A stretch of 26,951 nt of DNA from a virus: the IMG/VR virus record IMGVR_UViG_3300030104_006426, positions 1 through 26,951 of that record, one strand, 5' to 3'. The notes below the pieces were generated by a model. The model worked only from the letters and a program-made list of their open reading frames with translations, did not search any database and was not told the DNA's origin. Both the position numbers and the translations under genes were made by a program. Shown here piece by piece: positions 1 to 11,100 of the stretch (its first letter is position 1; every line of letters begins with the position of its first letter).

Positions 1-15
1 TACGGTGATTCATAA
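1..15 (+). CDS. 3' end of an upstream gene (partial)
   Basis: The first bases read in frame as Tyr-Gly-Asp-Ser followed by TAA at 13-15, and the A of that stop is the first base of the next start codon (TAATG). This is the same stop/start overlap used between many later genes here, so these bases are most likely the C-terminus of the preceding phage gene. Nothing can be said about its function. Confidence 0.5.
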   Translation, partial: YGDS

Positions 16-1349
16 TGCCTGGTAGAATACTCGAAGATATACTAACTAAAGCAGTTGAGTTTAACACAGCACTTGTTACTGAAGTTCATATAAACGATTC
101 TGATAAGGAATCTGGTCAGAGCACAGAGACTAACTCTTCTCAAATAGTACAGATAAAACCTTTTAATAGTAACCTACCTACCTTATCAAGAAGATTAGAA
201 GCTAGACCTTTATTCAGAGGGATAAGTGATTCAATAACAAGAGGTGACATTGTTCTATTTACACAGATAGCAAAAAAGGTTTATTACATAGGTCCTCTAA
301 ATACTAAAAACGATCCTATGGAATCACCATACAATAAATATTCATCGACTATGGAAGGTCGAGGTGCTGTAGATAGAAGTCAAATAGACGAATCGGGTTA
401 TGGTAAATTATATCCATCCGAAAGAGCAGTAAAAAAATTATCTAAAAAAAGAAATAATGTTTTAGATTTTCTCACTCCAAAATATTATCAGTTCTCAAAA
501 CATAGTGATTTAATAATAGAGGGTAGACATGGTAATTCTATTAGGTTGGGTTCTAATGGTATATTTCCAAATCTAATATTAAGTAATAACAATGAAGCAG
601 ACGTGGAGAATATATCAATTGGTTCACAGATATCTTTTCTTTCTAATGGTACAATATCACAAAATTTTTCAACATTAAATACTGGATTTAGATTATCTGT
701 AGATATACCATTTGAAGTAGCTGAACAAACAGAACAAGAACCACCTCATAATTTTAGAATGAACAAAGGAAGTGGAGTCGAACCTTTTAACGTGTTTGAT
801 TATGATTATGGAATTGAAGATGGAACTGATGATGAAAACGATGAATATAATCAAATATTATTTACATCTGATAGAATGACGTTCAACGTTAGGGGTGAAA
901 ACAAAGGAGACTTTACTGTATCTTCAAAAAGAAATATAAGTTTTGGTGCTGGTGAAAATGTAATAATAAACAATCCTGGTTATTCACTTATTAATTCTGA
1001 TAATATTTATTTAGGAATAGAGTCTAAATCTAAAAAAGAACCATTAGTGTTAGGTGACGAGTTAAGGAAACTATTAGAAGATATGGCAAAGATATTAAAA
1101 AATGCTCATGCTCTTGTACAAGGAGTTCCAATACCACTCGTTGATGCGACTGGTGCTTTTTTAAATTTACCAGGAACTAAGGGTGCTACGTTGGAAAATA
1201 ATTTACTTTCTATATCTGAGATAGTAAAGGATTTAGAAGAAAGAACTACATCAAAAACAAATGCTGATGGTCAAGAGATAACAATACATGATGTTGGCAA
1301 AACAAAATTTTTAAGTCAACATCATTTCATAGAAACGAACAGGAGTTAA
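15..1349 (+). CDS. baseplate hub/spike protein, gp5/GpV/VgrG-like
   Basis: This 444-aa protein probably forms the central spike or hub of a contractile-tail baseplate. Residues about 65-95 (ITRGDIVLFTQI and flanks) look like a small beta-barrel of the OB-fold kind that starts gp5/GpV proteins. Residues 168-180 carry the motif EGRHGNSIRLGS, which I associate with phage spike proteins. Residues 281-335 are a run of short beta strands (FTSDRMTFNVRG, then ISFGAGENVIINNPG), as expected for a beta-helix or prism. A helix follows around EPLVLGDELRKLL (342-354). No lysozyme domain like that in T4 gp5 is present. The gene lies upstream of gp25-like and gp6-like genes, the same order as V-W-J in P2. 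The family call comes from pattern and context, without a database match. Confidence 0.6.
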   Translation: MPGRILEDILTKAVEFNTALVTEVHINDSDKESGQSTETNSSQIVQIKPFNSNLPTLSRRLEARPLFRGISDSITRGDIVLFTQIAKKVYYIGPLNTKNDPMESPYNKYSSTMEGRGAVDRSQIDESGYGKLYPSERAVKKLSKKRNNVLDFLTPKYYQFSKHSDLIIEGRHGNSIRLGSNGIFPNLILSNNNEADVENISIGSQISFLSNGTISQNFSTLNTGFRLSVDIPFEVAEQTEQEPPHNFRMNKGSGVEPFNVFDYDYGIEDGTDDENDEYNQILFTSDRMTFNVRGENKGDFTVSSKRNISFGAGENVIINNPGYSLINSDNIYLGIESKSKKEPLVLGDELRKLLEDMAKILKNAHALVQGVPIPLVDATGAFLNLPGTKGATLENNLLSISEIVKDLEERTTSKTNADGQEITIHDVGKTKFLSQHHFIETNRS

Positions 1350-1350
1350 A

Positions 1351-1767
1351 ATGAAGGTTAATATATTTAAGAAGTTAATAAGAGAAGTAGTAAGAGAAGA
1401 GTTAGATTATAAATTTAGTCGACTTGAAAAAAAATTAGATGAAGTGTTAGTTAAGAGTAATACTAACAGTATAGTAGAAGATAAGGCATTACAGCCTACC
1501 TCGTCTCCATCTAAAAAACAACCTGTCCTGGCAGCACCGAAGAAGAAACCAGCTGCTCCACTTACAAAAGACTCTATTCTTAATGATATATTAAAAGAAA
1601 CTGCTCATGCAGGAGATTGGAAAGATATAGAAAAAGAAGCAGAAGTTAAATCTGTAAAAGATACAACTCAAGGACTTCCTGATTTTCTATCAAACGCTAT
1701 AAACAAAGATTATTCAGCAGTAATGAATAAATTAGAGGAAAAAGATAGGTTTAAGAATGGCGCTTAA
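1351..1767 (+). CDS. small phage protein with N-terminal coiled coil, unknown function
   Basis: I do not recognise a family for this 138-aa protein. It has a charged amphipathic N-terminal helix (residues 1-35, FKKLIREVVREELDYKF then a Lys/Glu heptad-like stretch). A Pro/Lys/Ala-rich flexible linker follows at about 48-75, and then a C-terminal helical segment. It has no signal peptide or membrane segment, so it is probably cytoplasmic or a virion component. A good AGGAG ribosome binding site lies just upstream of the ATG, inside the end of the preceding gene. Its own end overlaps the next start by 11 bases. Its place between spike and wedge genes suggests a baseplate accessory or chaperone role, which is inference. 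Confidence 0.75.
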   Translation: MKVNIFKKLIREVVREELDYKFSRLEKKLDEVLVKSNTNSIVEDKALQPTSSPSKKQPVLAAPKKKPAAPLTKDSILNDILKETAHAGDWKDIEKEAEVKSVKDTTQGLPDFLSNAINKDYSAVMNKLEEKDRFKNGA

Positions 1768-2185
1768 AGACGACATATATAAGGCATTTGAAAAGAACTT
1801 AGGTAAAGAAAATGTTGATGCCACAGAAGATGGTAAGAAAAAGATAGACACTTTATCAATAGACTTAACAAATGCAATTGTTAATTGGGTAACATCACAG
1901 ACCTTTAGGGTGGACAAGTTAAATGCACCTGTAATACAAACAACTGTAGATGGACTTGTTATTGGTGCTCCAATACCAGCAGTAGGACCTCCTGGTGCTC
2001 CACTTATTCAACCAGCAACACCAGTTTCTCTTGCTGGAGCAGGACCGTTCATCATAGAAACTACTGCTGATGTTGATGCAAATGCTCCTGGTATGAGTCA
2101 AAACGCAGATGCTGCGTCAAATGCTTCAGAGGTTAGACTTAGAGCAGATGAGGTTGATAATACTGGATTGAATGAGGAATCATAA
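1757..2185 (+). CDS. small Pro/Ala-rich phage protein, unknown function
   Basis: This 142-aa protein has no family I can name. The N-terminal 55 residues look helical (MALKDDIYKAFEKNLG onward). The middle, about residues 60-100, is rich in Pro, Gly, Ala and Val (GAPIPAVGPPGAP), and the C-terminus is acidic and Asn/Ala-rich. The start overlaps the previous gene by 11 bases and the stop shares one base with the next ATG, so all three are likely translated as a coupled set. Placement immediately before the gp25-like gene suggests a small baseplate or tail-completion component. That role is inferred from position only. Confidence 0.72.
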   Translation: MALKDDIYKAFEKNLGKENVDATEDGKKKIDTLSIDLTNAIVNWVTSQTFRVDKLNAPVIQTTVDGLVIGAPIPAVGPPGAPLIQPATPVSLAGAGPFIIETTADVDANAPGMSQNADAASNASEVRLRADEVDNTGLNEES

Positions 2186-2655
2186 TGCCGATATTAGATA
2201 GAAGAAAAGATAGATTTGTAGAAGACCAAGATAAACGAGTATCAGTTGGAATTGATTTTCCATTTGGTCGTGTTGGTAATGGTGATGGGTATTTTAAATC
2301 CACAAAGACTACTATCGATGCTATTAAAAATAACATCAAACTTCTTCTACAGACAAATCAAGGGGAAAGATTATTTCAACCGAACTTAGGAATGAATTTA
2401 AAAAATTATTTGTTTCAACAGATGACAGAAGAAACAAGTATTCAAATTGAGAATGATATTGTTGATGTATTTAGTAGATGGCTACCATTCGTTGAACTTA
2501 AAGATATACAAATAACAAATAGAGATGAAGTAAATCAACTCGTGATAAACATAGTATTTAATATTAAAAGAGCACCAAATAGTTTAGAGAGTGTTCAAGT
2601 TACATTTGATGGTGTTGGAAACCAAACCACAACAGCAACTGATGGAGTTTACTAA
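2185..2655 (+). CDS. gp25: baseplate wedge protein, gp25/GpW family
   Basis: A 156-aa baseplate wedge subunit of the T4 gp25 / P2 GpW family, which joins the wedge to the sheath-tube initiation region of contractile tails. The family signature is visible at residues 53-69 (LLLQTNQGERLFQPNLG), where the NQGER...P.LG pattern is the conserved core. A helix follows (ETSIQIENDIVDVFSRWLPFVEL, about 83-105), then a beta strand pair ending in INIVFNIKRAP. T4 gp25 is about 132 aa, so the length fits with a short extra N-terminus and a Thr-rich tail. A GAGGA ribosome binding site precedes the start. The stop overlaps the gp6-like start by one base, which keeps the wedge genes coupled. Confidence 0.9.
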   Translation: MPILDRRKDRFVEDQDKRVSVGIDFPFGRVGNGDGYFKSTKTTIDAIKNNIKLLLQTNQGERLFQPNLGMNLKNYLFQQMTEETSIQIENDIVDVFSRWLPFVELKDIQITNRDEVNQLVINIVFNIKRAPNSLESVQVTFDGVGNQTTTATDGVY

Positions 2656-4598
2656 TGGGATATACTGAAAAACAAAAGTTAATACCAACAAATGTTAACT
2701 ATACAAGTAAGGATTTTAGTTCAATAAAAGCTGATTTAATTGAATATACTAAATCTTATTTTCCTGATACATACAAAGATTTTAACGAAACATCACCTGG
2801 TATGATGTTAATAGAATTATCAAGTTATGTTGGTGATGTTCTTTCTTACTATATAGATTATAATTACAAAGAAAATATTTTATCAACAGCAACTGAAAAA
2901 AGAAATGTAAGAAGACTTGCAGAATTTCTTGGATATAAAACTCCAAACAAAACACCATCCGTTGTTCGTTTAAAAGTTACAACCACTATAGATGCTGATA
3001 CAGATGGTAACCCAAAGTATGGTGATTTATCAAGTGGACACCCTATAGATAGTGGATTACAAATTACTTCAAATATAGATTCAGAAGTAATATTTGAGAC
3101 AACAGGTGAAGTAGATTTTACAGCAAGTGGTTCAGGTGATCCTGAAATAAGTGCACCAACACTTGATGATAATGGAGAAGCTGATACATATACGTTGACG
3201 AGATATGTTAGAGCCGTATCTGGTAAAACAAAAACAAAATCTTTTACCATTACGAGTCCAACTAAATTTTTAGAATTGGATTTAGGAGAAGATGACCTTA
3301 TAGAAGTTTTATCTTGTGAAGATAGTTCAGGACAAAAATGGTACGAAGTAGATTATCTAGCACAAGAAAAAGTATTAAGGGAACTTCACTATAGTGATCC
3401 TACAACTTTTAGAACATCTGCTTATGACATGTTAGATTTGGATGGAGATGGTGCTATTGATGTATCACCAATACCAATACCATATACTGCAGAATATATA
3501 AGAACAAATAAAAAGTTTATTACTAAATATGATGAAGATAGTAATAGTTACAAATTTTGTTTCGGTAATGGATTATTTAGATTTAGTAATTCAGGTTCAA
3601 ATGTAGATCCTGTAGAACAAGCTGGTGTAACAATAAATGGAACTAACCTTGCTGATATACCTGGTGCTATAGGTTCAACAACAGGTAATAATCTTAATTT
3701 AGGGGAGACTCCAACTAACACTGTTTTAACATTTACATACAGAGCTGGTGGTGGTTTAGAAACAAATGTACAGACAAATGAAATAACAGAAGTTCAAAAT
3801 TCACCAGCAGGTGTAACTATAACTGTCACAAATGATGAACCAAGTATAGGTGGAACTGATGGACAAACTGTAGATGAAATAAAAACTAATGCTAGTGCCT
3901 TCTTTGCTTCTCAACTTCGTTGTGTTACCAAAGAAGATTATACTGCTAGAATATTAAGTATACCACAGAAGTTTGGTAGTATTGCTAAATGTTACGTTGA
4001 ACGATTAGATCCTGAACAGAGTGGTGGAACTCTTTTGGTATCAACACTTTCTTATAATCAGAACAAACAATTAGTTCAAACACCACAATTGGCACTACAA
4101 AATGTTGCTAGATATCTTAACCAATTTAGAATGATAAACGATATTGTAGACTTTGGATTTACTGCAAATAGTAATTTATTTTCTGGCTATATTATAAATT
4201 TTGGTGTAAGATTTTTAGTTAATTATGATAGAAGATTTAACCCAACCGAAGTTAAAATAAATGTAATTGATGTCATAAAGGATTTCTTTAAAATAGAAAA
4301 GATGCAATTTAGACAATCAGTTAACATGAATGATTTACAATACAATATTTTGGCTTTAGACGGAGTCGTGGGTATACGAGAATTAAAATTATTTCAAGAT
4401 GGTAATTCTGACTATGCTGATGGTAGACAATTATATTATTATAAAGGTGATGGAGAAGTCATAGGTACAGATAGTAATTATGGTTTTCAATATAACTTCG
4501 ATGATGCTTTACAAGATGGTATTTACAGACCATCAGTTTCACCATCAGTATTCGAATTAAAAAACCCTAACCAAGACATATATGGAAAAGTGATATAA
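2655..4598 (+). CDS. gp6: baseplate wedge protein, gp6/GpJ family
   Basis: A 647-aa protein matching T4 gp6 (about 660 aa) in length and layout. Gp6 is the wedge subunit that forms the continuous inner ring of the baseplate, and GpJ is its P2 counterpart. The N-terminal block is characteristic: a YTSKDF element, then FNETSPGMMLIELSSYVGD at about 43-61, continuing into a helix with paired tyrosines and a conserved FLGY (91-94). A central beta-rich region follows. At about residue 420 comes CVTKEDYTARILSIP, resembling the baseplate-J 'VT.EDY' core motif. It lies directly after the gp25-like gene, as in T4-like and P2-like phages. The family call is secure; details of the C-terminal half are less certain. 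Confidence 0.9.
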   Translation: MGYTEKQKLIPTNVNYTSKDFSSIKADLIEYTKSYFPDTYKDFNETSPGMMLIELSSYVGDVLSYYIDYNYKENILSTATEKRNVRRLAEFLGYKTPNKTPSVVRLKVTTTIDADTDGNPKYGDLSSGHPIDSGLQITSNIDSEVIFETTGEVDFTASGSGDPEISAPTLDDNGEADTYTLTRYVRAVSGKTKTKSFTITSPTKFLELDLGEDDLIEVLSCEDSSGQKWYEVDYLAQEKVLRELHYSDPTTFRTSAYDMLDLDGDGAIDVSPIPIPYTAEYIRTNKKFITKYDEDSNSYKFCFGNGLFRFSNSGSNVDPVEQAGVTINGTNLADIPGAIGSTTGNNLNLGETPTNTVLTFTYRAGGGLETNVQTNEITEVQNSPAGVTITVTNDEPSIGGTDGQTVDEIKTNASAFFASQLRCVTKEDYTARILSIPQKFGSIAKCYVERLDPEQSGGTLLVSTLSYNQNKQLVQTPQLALQNVARYLNQFRMINDIVDFGFTANSNLFSGYIINFGVRFLVNYDRRFNPTEVKINVIDVIKDFFKIEKMQFRQSVNMNDLQYNILALDGVVGIRELKLFQDGNSDYADGRQLYYYKGDGEVIGTDSNYGFQYNFDDALQDGIYRPSVSPSVFELKNPNQDIYGKVI

Positions 4599-5692
4599 TG
4601 CATAGATATTTTTTTACAACCAAAGATGCCTTTATCAGTAGTGGTTCAAACCAAATTACTGGTGAAGACTTTAAAGATAAGAATACAGGACAAGACGAAG
4701 TTCTTGAGTTAAAGAAAGTATTTTTTGACAGAACCTTTTCTTATAATACTCGTGTTCTTCTTCAATTTAATACTACTGAAATAGAAAACTATATTAGTTC
4801 TTCAGTATTACCAAGTGATTATAAATTAAATTTAAGACTCTATGAGACTGAGGGTACAAGTGGATTGACTGAGGAATATACAATTGCCGCTTATCCATTG
4901 AGTCAAGAGTGGGATGAAGGTGTTGGTAAAGAAGTTGATGAACCAAAAACAACAGATGGTTGCAGTTACCTATATAGAAAAAATAGAGAAGGTGCTTCTC
5001 AGATTTCTTGGACAACTCCTGGTGGTACTTATCTTGCTGGAGACGAGGTAACACAGGCATTTTCTTCTGAATCACCTGATATTAATATGGATATAACTAC
5101 TATGGCTAAAAAATGGTTTAGTGGTGATAATACAAATTATGGTTTATTGATAAGATTATCTGGTAGTAGAGAAACATCAAGTGGTAGTTTTGAAGACATC
5201 AAGTTTTTCTCAAGACAAACCAATACAATATACTCTCCAAAGATAGAACTTAAATGGGACGACCACTTACCAGCAACTGGTTCAAATACTGGTAGTTTAA
5301 CTGAATTAGATGTTAGTGGTAATTCAGAAAACTATCTTTATCCAATACACTTTAGAGAGGCGTACAAAGAAAATGAAGTTGCTAAATTTAGATTTGGTGC
5401 TCGTAAAAGATATGTTCAAAAAACATTTTCAACATCATACCAAACTATTAGTGGTAGTTTCATACCTTATCCATCTGCTTCATATTCTATCATAGATATG
5501 GCAACAAACGAATCAGTTGTTCCGTTTAGTGCTTACACAACTATGAGTTGTGATACAACCTCTAACTATTTTAAACAAGACTTAAATGCGTTTGAACCTA
5601 ATCGTGCTTATAAGATTTTGGTAAAGGTCAATCACGATGATGGTCAAGAGATAATATACGACAACGATTTTGAATTTATATTGAGGACTTAA
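4598..5692 (+). CDS. virion protein with DNRLRE-like beta domain
   Basis: A 364-aa protein, largely beta, that probably sits on the baseplate or tail surface. Residues about 50-225 resemble the DNRLRE carbohydrate-binding-like fold: a strand giving VLLQFNTTEIE, LNLRLYETEG, YPLSQEWDEGVG, then ITTMAKKWFSG with NYGLLIRLSGSRE and a final IELKWDD strand. The C-terminal 120 residues are a second beta region (KFRFGARKRYVQ; NRAYKILVKVNHDDG). There is no catalytic motif and no signal peptide. The start overlaps the gp6-like stop by one base. The DNRLRE assignment is from pattern memory; the virion role comes from its position between wedge and fibre-type genes. Confidence 0.7.
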   Translation: MHRYFFTTKDAFISSGSNQITGEDFKDKNTGQDEVLELKKVFFDRTFSYNTRVLLQFNTTEIENYISSSVLPSDYKLNLRLYETEGTSGLTEEYTIAAYPLSQEWDEGVGKEVDEPKTTDGCSYLYRKNREGASQISWTTPGGTYLAGDEVTQAFSSESPDINMDITTMAKKWFSGDNTNYGLLIRLSGSRETSSGSFEDIKFFSRQTNTIYSPKIELKWDDHLPATGSNTGSLTELDVSGNSENYLYPIHFREAYKENEVAKFRFGARKRYVQKTFSTSYQTISGSFIPYPSASYSIIDMATNESVVPFSAYTTMSCDTTSNYFKQDLNAFEPNRAYKILVKVNHDDGQEIIYDNDFEFILRT

Positions 5693-5694
5693 TT

Positions 5695-8112
5695 ATGGGT
5701 TATGGAAATCCACCAGATCCTGCTGGAACTACTGGAAGTACTGGAAGTGAAACGAGTGAAGGGCAAGGTCTTGGTGATGTACAAGAAAATCCTATTGTAG
5801 CCGTTGATTTAGAAGCAACAGAGAGTAATAGGTTTTATTACAGAGAAAATCCTGAAGAACAATACATAGGATTATATCATCGTCATGAAGATGGAACTCT
5901 GATGATTGGTGGTGGTGAGTTGGGCATATCTCACGATATGAATATCGATGAGATTATATTTCAAAAATTTGATTACGAAACTCTACAAGAAGTTAGAGAG
6001 ATTGTAAGTGACAATGTTTATAGATTGTGGTTTGAATCTCGTAATTTAACCGACCAAGAAGTATTAACTTTACAAACAACAATTCGTGATGGTATAAAAA
6101 CACTAGGACGCACAGAAGACGAACCACTTGTGTTTTTTAAGAAAGACAGAAATACATTAGAAAGTAGAAAAGATTTACAAGGTGATACTTTTGAAATAGT
6201 ATGTCAACATGTCTATGATAATAATATTACTGATATATCAAGTGCTCTTTCTTTAATAACAATAAATAAGGGTACTGAGTTGATACCACCTGAGTTGGAA
6301 GAATTAGGTGAGGTTGTAGATTATATAATAGATTATACATATGGCGATGGACAAAAACATTCTATCACAATTGCAACAAAAATAGGTGGTGTGTTTACAG
6401 ATGTTTTAAATTTAGGACAATTGACAACACCAAAGACAACTACTAAAATAAATCCTATTTTAGCTAAAGAGATTTTAGATACTGATATTTTTGAGTTACT
6501 TCCAACACAATCAACTCGTCAACAAGAAATAAATAATTTTTTTGTCGACTTCAATGACCTTATAGGAGCAACGCCACCATTTGAAGATGTCGATGGTGAT
6601 GGTGTTGTTGAGAATATACCTGATGGGGGAGCTGCAGATTCTGGTTCTCGTATAAGTGAGGGTGACGTATCTGGCGCTGGTATAACAAGATTAGATTCAC
6701 AGGCAAATGAATTGAATCAAGGACAGACACTTGAGTCAATGAGAAATCGTCTTAACTCTTATCTCTCGGATGTTGATAACGTTGTTCAATCTATAGAAGA
6801 CCAAAGACCTCAATATCAAAATGTTTCTGAAGGTTTCTTAAAAGTAAGGAGACCTAATCAGGCAATTATACTTAGGTCACCTGATAATAAACAATTGGCT
6901 TTTAGTAAACCAGTTCAAGGTGCTGTAGTGATGTCTGCTAATGGTACTGAAGTTGTTGCTGTAGATGAAGAACCAAGTTACTTAGTAGATGGATTTACGA
7001 TAACAATGTGGGCTAAATTTTTAAGTAAAACTTCAGAGGGTACTTTATTTAATTATGGTAATCCTTTAGAACGTAGTATACCAGGTGGATTTAGATTAGA
7101 TACGAGAGTAAATGAACACAATGGTAAAGTTTTTAGATATTTTAGATTGATGGTGGACGATTACATATTACAAAAATATATTGACCAAGATGACTCGATA
7201 CAAAATCGTATTTGGGAAGAAGATTTTATTATGAACTTAAGAGATAATCATACTGGTGCTAATAACGATACTCTTGGGATAAGGTCACCTATGTATGATG
7301 ATACGGCAGGAGCTACGTTAGGTAGATTAAATCAAAGAATTGTAGGTAATCAACATTCTGAAATACATAGAGCTTTTCCCCATTATGAAATAAAAGATGT
7401 AGATGATTGGTATTTTATTTGTGCTACATTTAACCCAAGAATTATAGAAAAAATTTATGTGGGTGATGAAAATTCATACGACCATATTAATAGTCCATAT
7501 TACAATGGTAACAACATAAACTTTTCAGGTTGGACAAGTAGAGAATATTGGTTGAATCATCTTAATCAAGGTGATATGGTATATACACAAACGGGTGTAG
7601 GAACTTTAGATGACGCTCGATCAGTACGTTTTTCTCCGAGAACTCCCTTTATTAATGCAATTCAAAGTAGTGATGAAGTATTAATTAGATGGCCTGTTGG
7701 TGTTGAAGAAGCTACGATAAGAACTCTTGATATATCCTATATAACTTCAGGCGATGGCCATCGTACTTTGTTTTTTCCTGAAGGTACATTTGATGACATA
7801 TTTGATTCAGAAGATCCAGAACAAGTTGAGATTGGTGTATACTCACCAACTGGTGATTTTGTGGCAAATAGTGGAGTTGGTGCTAAATGTAAAGTAGAAT
7901 TCATAAGTCGTTCTGATTTACTTAGAGCTCGTGGATATAAATTACCTGATGAATCTTTGAGAATGGAAACTATTGAAGAGGAAGTTGAGGATGATGGAGA
8001 TGTAGATAGTGGTGACAATAACGGTGGTGGAACACAACAACAGACACAAGAAACAACCGAAAATACTGCACCACCAGATGGTGGTGGAGAAGGTGGTGGA
8101 TTTAACTACTAA
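5695..8112 (+). CDS. large virion protein with LamG-like domain
   Basis: An 805-aa probable tail or baseplate-attached protein. Near the N-terminus, about residues 57-75, is a YIGLYHRHEDGTLMIGG element that looks like a small structural module of marine phage virion proteins. A charged helical/beta middle follows. From about residue 400 to 600 there is a concanavalin/LamG-like segment (GFTITMWAKFLS, TLFNYGNP, FRLMVDDY, WYFICATFNP), the classical pattern of a jelly-roll glycan-binding fold. The last 45 residues are acidic and then Gly/Gln/Thr-rich, a likely disordered tail. A GAGGA ribosome binding site precedes the start. A role in host-surface sugar binding is plausible from the LamG-like fold but not demonstrated. 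Confidence 0.72.
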   Translation: MGYGNPPDPAGTTGSTGSETSEGQGLGDVQENPIVAVDLEATESNRFYYRENPEEQYIGLYHRHEDGTLMIGGGELGISHDMNIDEIIFQKFDYETLQEVREIVSDNVYRLWFESRNLTDQEVLTLQTTIRDGIKTLGRTEDEPLVFFKKDRNTLESRKDLQGDTFEIVCQHVYDNNITDISSALSLITINKGTELIPPELEELGEVVDYIIDYTYGDGQKHSITIATKIGGVFTDVLNLGQLTTPKTTTKINPILAKEILDTDIFELLPTQSTRQQEINNFFVDFNDLIGATPPFEDVDGDGVVENIPDGGAADSGSRISEGDVSGAGITRLDSQANELNQGQTLESMRNRLNSYLSDVDNVVQSIEDQRPQYQNVSEGFLKVRRPNQAIILRSPDNKQLAFSKPVQGAVVMSANGTEVVAVDEEPSYLVDGFTITMWAKFLSKTSEGTLFNYGNPLERSIPGGFRLDTRVNEHNGKVFRYFRLMVDDYILQKYIDQDDSIQNRIWEEDFIMNLRDNHTGANNDTLGIRSPMYDDTAGATLGRLNQRIVGNQHSEIHRAFPHYEIKDVDDWYFICATFNPRIIEKIYVGDENSYDHINSPYYNGNNINFSGWTSREYWLNHLNQGDMVYTQTGVGTLDDARSVRFSPRTPFINAIQSSDEVLIRWPVGVEEATIRTLDISYITSGDGHRTLFFPEGTFDDIFDSEDPEQVEIGVYSPTGDFVANSGVGAKCKVEFISRSDLLRARGYKLPDESLRMETIEEEVEDDGDVDSGDNNGGGTQQQTQETTENTAPPDGGGEGGGFNY

Positions 8113-8117
8113 TCATA

Positions 8118-11100
8118 ATGGCAAAATTTACAAAAACAGAGGAACTATTTAACTATGTTAAAGAGATTGGTCAATCAGTAGGACCAGTTAATGTAGGAAC
8201 TCCATTAACTATATATGATGGTGGGACACGAACATTGGGGGTTTTTTATCCAGAACGTGGTCAAAATCTTGAATTTAGAAATCCACTTGACCATGATGGA
8301 AACGAACCATATGCTAATGCCGGTTCATATTCCAGTCGCATAATAGAGGATTACGATGGTAGAGAACCATTAGGAACTATTGTCGTTAACGAGAGAGGAG
8401 ATTGGCCTGACGTAAATTATAACCCAGCCACACTTTCACCTTACTTAGCAAAGGTTTCAAATGTAGAAAACAAAGAAGAGGTAAATGTAACTAAACTAAA
8501 AGGTAGGAATAGAGAAACTATTTTTGTACCAGATAATACAATCGAACCACTCTCAGTTACCTACAGATTTTCTATTGATGCTTTACCATTTGTGTTAAAT
8601 AGTGCTGATGAAGATGAGATAATACACCTTGATAGATATTATGATAGACAGATAAATCCAACTGAGTATGGATTAGCAACAGAGGGTAAAATAAATTTTT
8701 ACCTTTATCCAAGACTTGATGGTAGAGAATCATTTAGACCACCATCAAACAATGTGTATAAAACATTTGTACCTTGGATGGAAAGAGGAGGATTTACAGC
8801 TGCAGATCCTGAAACCGGTGTAGGTGGAGTTAGTAGATTTAATGCTTATGCTAAATCAGGAGATAATGCTGGTGGTCCTGGTGGTTTTTATTTATTTAAA
8901 TTAAATTGGGGTGATGGTAGTCCTTTACAATATACCACCGATCCTCTACTTTTAGAACAATCTACTTTGTTAGAACACTATTACGATAAACCAGGATTTT
9001 ACAAAATTACTGGCGTGGTCTATGCTAGTTTCAAAGGAGAAAAGGTTGATAGTTATGAATTATTTGAAACATCTATATTTTTAAATCCATCTAAAAATTA
9101 TTCTATAAAAATGTTTGATTATGATGATTTTGCTATGATAGGTGGTGTGAGTAGAAACTCTGCGTTATCAAGAACAGCAGCAAATATATTAGGAATAGAT
9201 CCTTTAAAGTTATCTAATAGTCCTGATTTATTTTTAGCTGATGAAAGGAGTTCTCCTGAAGTTATTGAAAAATTAAATTTAATAGATAAGCTAGAACTCT
9301 TAAACTATCTTAGTAAATTAGAGGGTAGTGTGTTAACAAAATTTAATGAACTAATTGAACCATATTCAGGCAAACAACCGAGAGTTGACGAGTTTACAGG
9401 AGAAATTGAAGAACCAAATCCTCCTACAACACCACAGGATTATCAATATTATATTTTTAATGCTCCACTACATAATAGATTAAATTTGATTCCTGAAATA
9501 AATTATGGAATTATAACATTTAAATTAGCAAACGCTTTAGTACAAGATGATGATGCTGATTTATTTAGAACAACCAATCCGAATCCTGAACAAAGTTTTG
9601 ATATAGATTGGAATACTGTTTCTTATGAGATAGAATTAAAATACTTCGATGATGGTAGTAGTCCTTATTATGACGACTATGGTCGAACAGAATGGTTACC
9701 TCTTGGAACATATCCACATAGTCAAGTCTACGATGAAGATAATGACGAAATCATTGTGAGTGATGCATTTCAGTTCCAAGCTGGACATCCAGTGCCTGAA
9801 CTTGAAATGGTGGTGAATGAACCTTATAATTCATTATATATACCTGGTAGAGAGTATCAAGCTAGAGTAAGAATTAACGCTCAAGAATTACAACATCATA
9901 ATCCACCACTTTCTGTATCAAGTGGTTGGATTGAAATGGAAGAAGAAGGTGTTGTTGCTTTACCAATGGCAGAAAATACGGCAAAGGTATTTATAGATAT
10001 TAATCTAAACATAGCTGGTGATTTTCAAAGTGGTGATGGATTCCCAACTTTAAGTCCAGAGTACCCAAGTGGTTTTGATAATTTATTTTTAAATGCTGCC
10101 AATACTGAAGTACCGATTCAAGGTTCAACTGCTGAAGATTGGGAGTTTGGAGGTTGGAGTCTTGGTGGTAATAACAATGGTTTGTATTTAGAAAGTGGTG
10201 ATAATGAACGTATTAATAAACTTATGTTAAGTGAGGGGTATTCATATGACCCGAATGCTGAAGACACCACGATGGTCTTAAATGCAAACTATTCATATAA
10301 TGGTTCAAGTGGTGAAGATCCTCCACCAGAATTGGCAACAATTGATATAGAACTTTTACCACCACAAAATCCAAGTGGTAATGATACAGATGAGGCTACA
10401 TATTCATGGAATAGTGGAAATGATGAGACACAACTAACTACTAATTTTGATTCTGATTCTGCAGTAATATCTGCTCCAGATAGAGTTGTATCAATGGTAG
10501 CTCTTATTAGACAAGGTGGTGGAAGTAATGAGATAGGTCAAGACCAAAATCAAGCTGTTGTTGGTGGAGTTAGGTTTACATTAAATGGTGGTAATCTTAC
10601 TGCTCAAAATGAAAATGAAATGGAAGGTAGTTTTGAATCTATAGAAGTACAAGCAATAATGACCTCTACCGAAGGTGGTGGAGGCGGTGGTGGTAACTCG
10701 TGTTTCTTAAAAGGAACAATGATTACTATGGTAGATGGTAGTCAATTACCAATTGAAGATATACAAGTTGGAATGAAAGTAATGTCTTTTGATGAAAATA
10801 CAGGTGAGACAACCCATAATAAAGTGGTTGAAGTTTTCCATCATCCTAAAGAAGATACAAATGCTTATTTGATAATTAACGATACCATAAAAGTAACAGA
10901 GAATCACGTCATGTACGTTCCAAATAACAGATACACCGAAGACGATGGTCACATATGGTTAAGAGCTGACCACATCATAGTTGGTGATTTCTTGATAGGT
11001 AAATCTGCTGTTGAAGTTACGTCAATTAAAAAGGTAAACGAATCCGTTGCTACCTATAATTTTGAGGTAGAAAATACACACACTTATTTTGCTGAAGACG

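Noticed and set aside
15-1349. Baseplate lysozyme as in T4 gp5
   Set aside because: No lysozyme-like catalytic segment is present between the OB-like and beta-strand regions.
7737-8018. Minus-strand Ser-rich open frame
   Set aside because: It is antisense to the 805-aa gene and its Ser/Pro richness is the mirror of the Gly/Asp/Glu codons of that gene.
10120-10320. InlB-type repeat in the 1028-aa protein
   Set aside because: Only a single loose match (WEFGGWSLGG) is visible, not enough to call a repeat domain.
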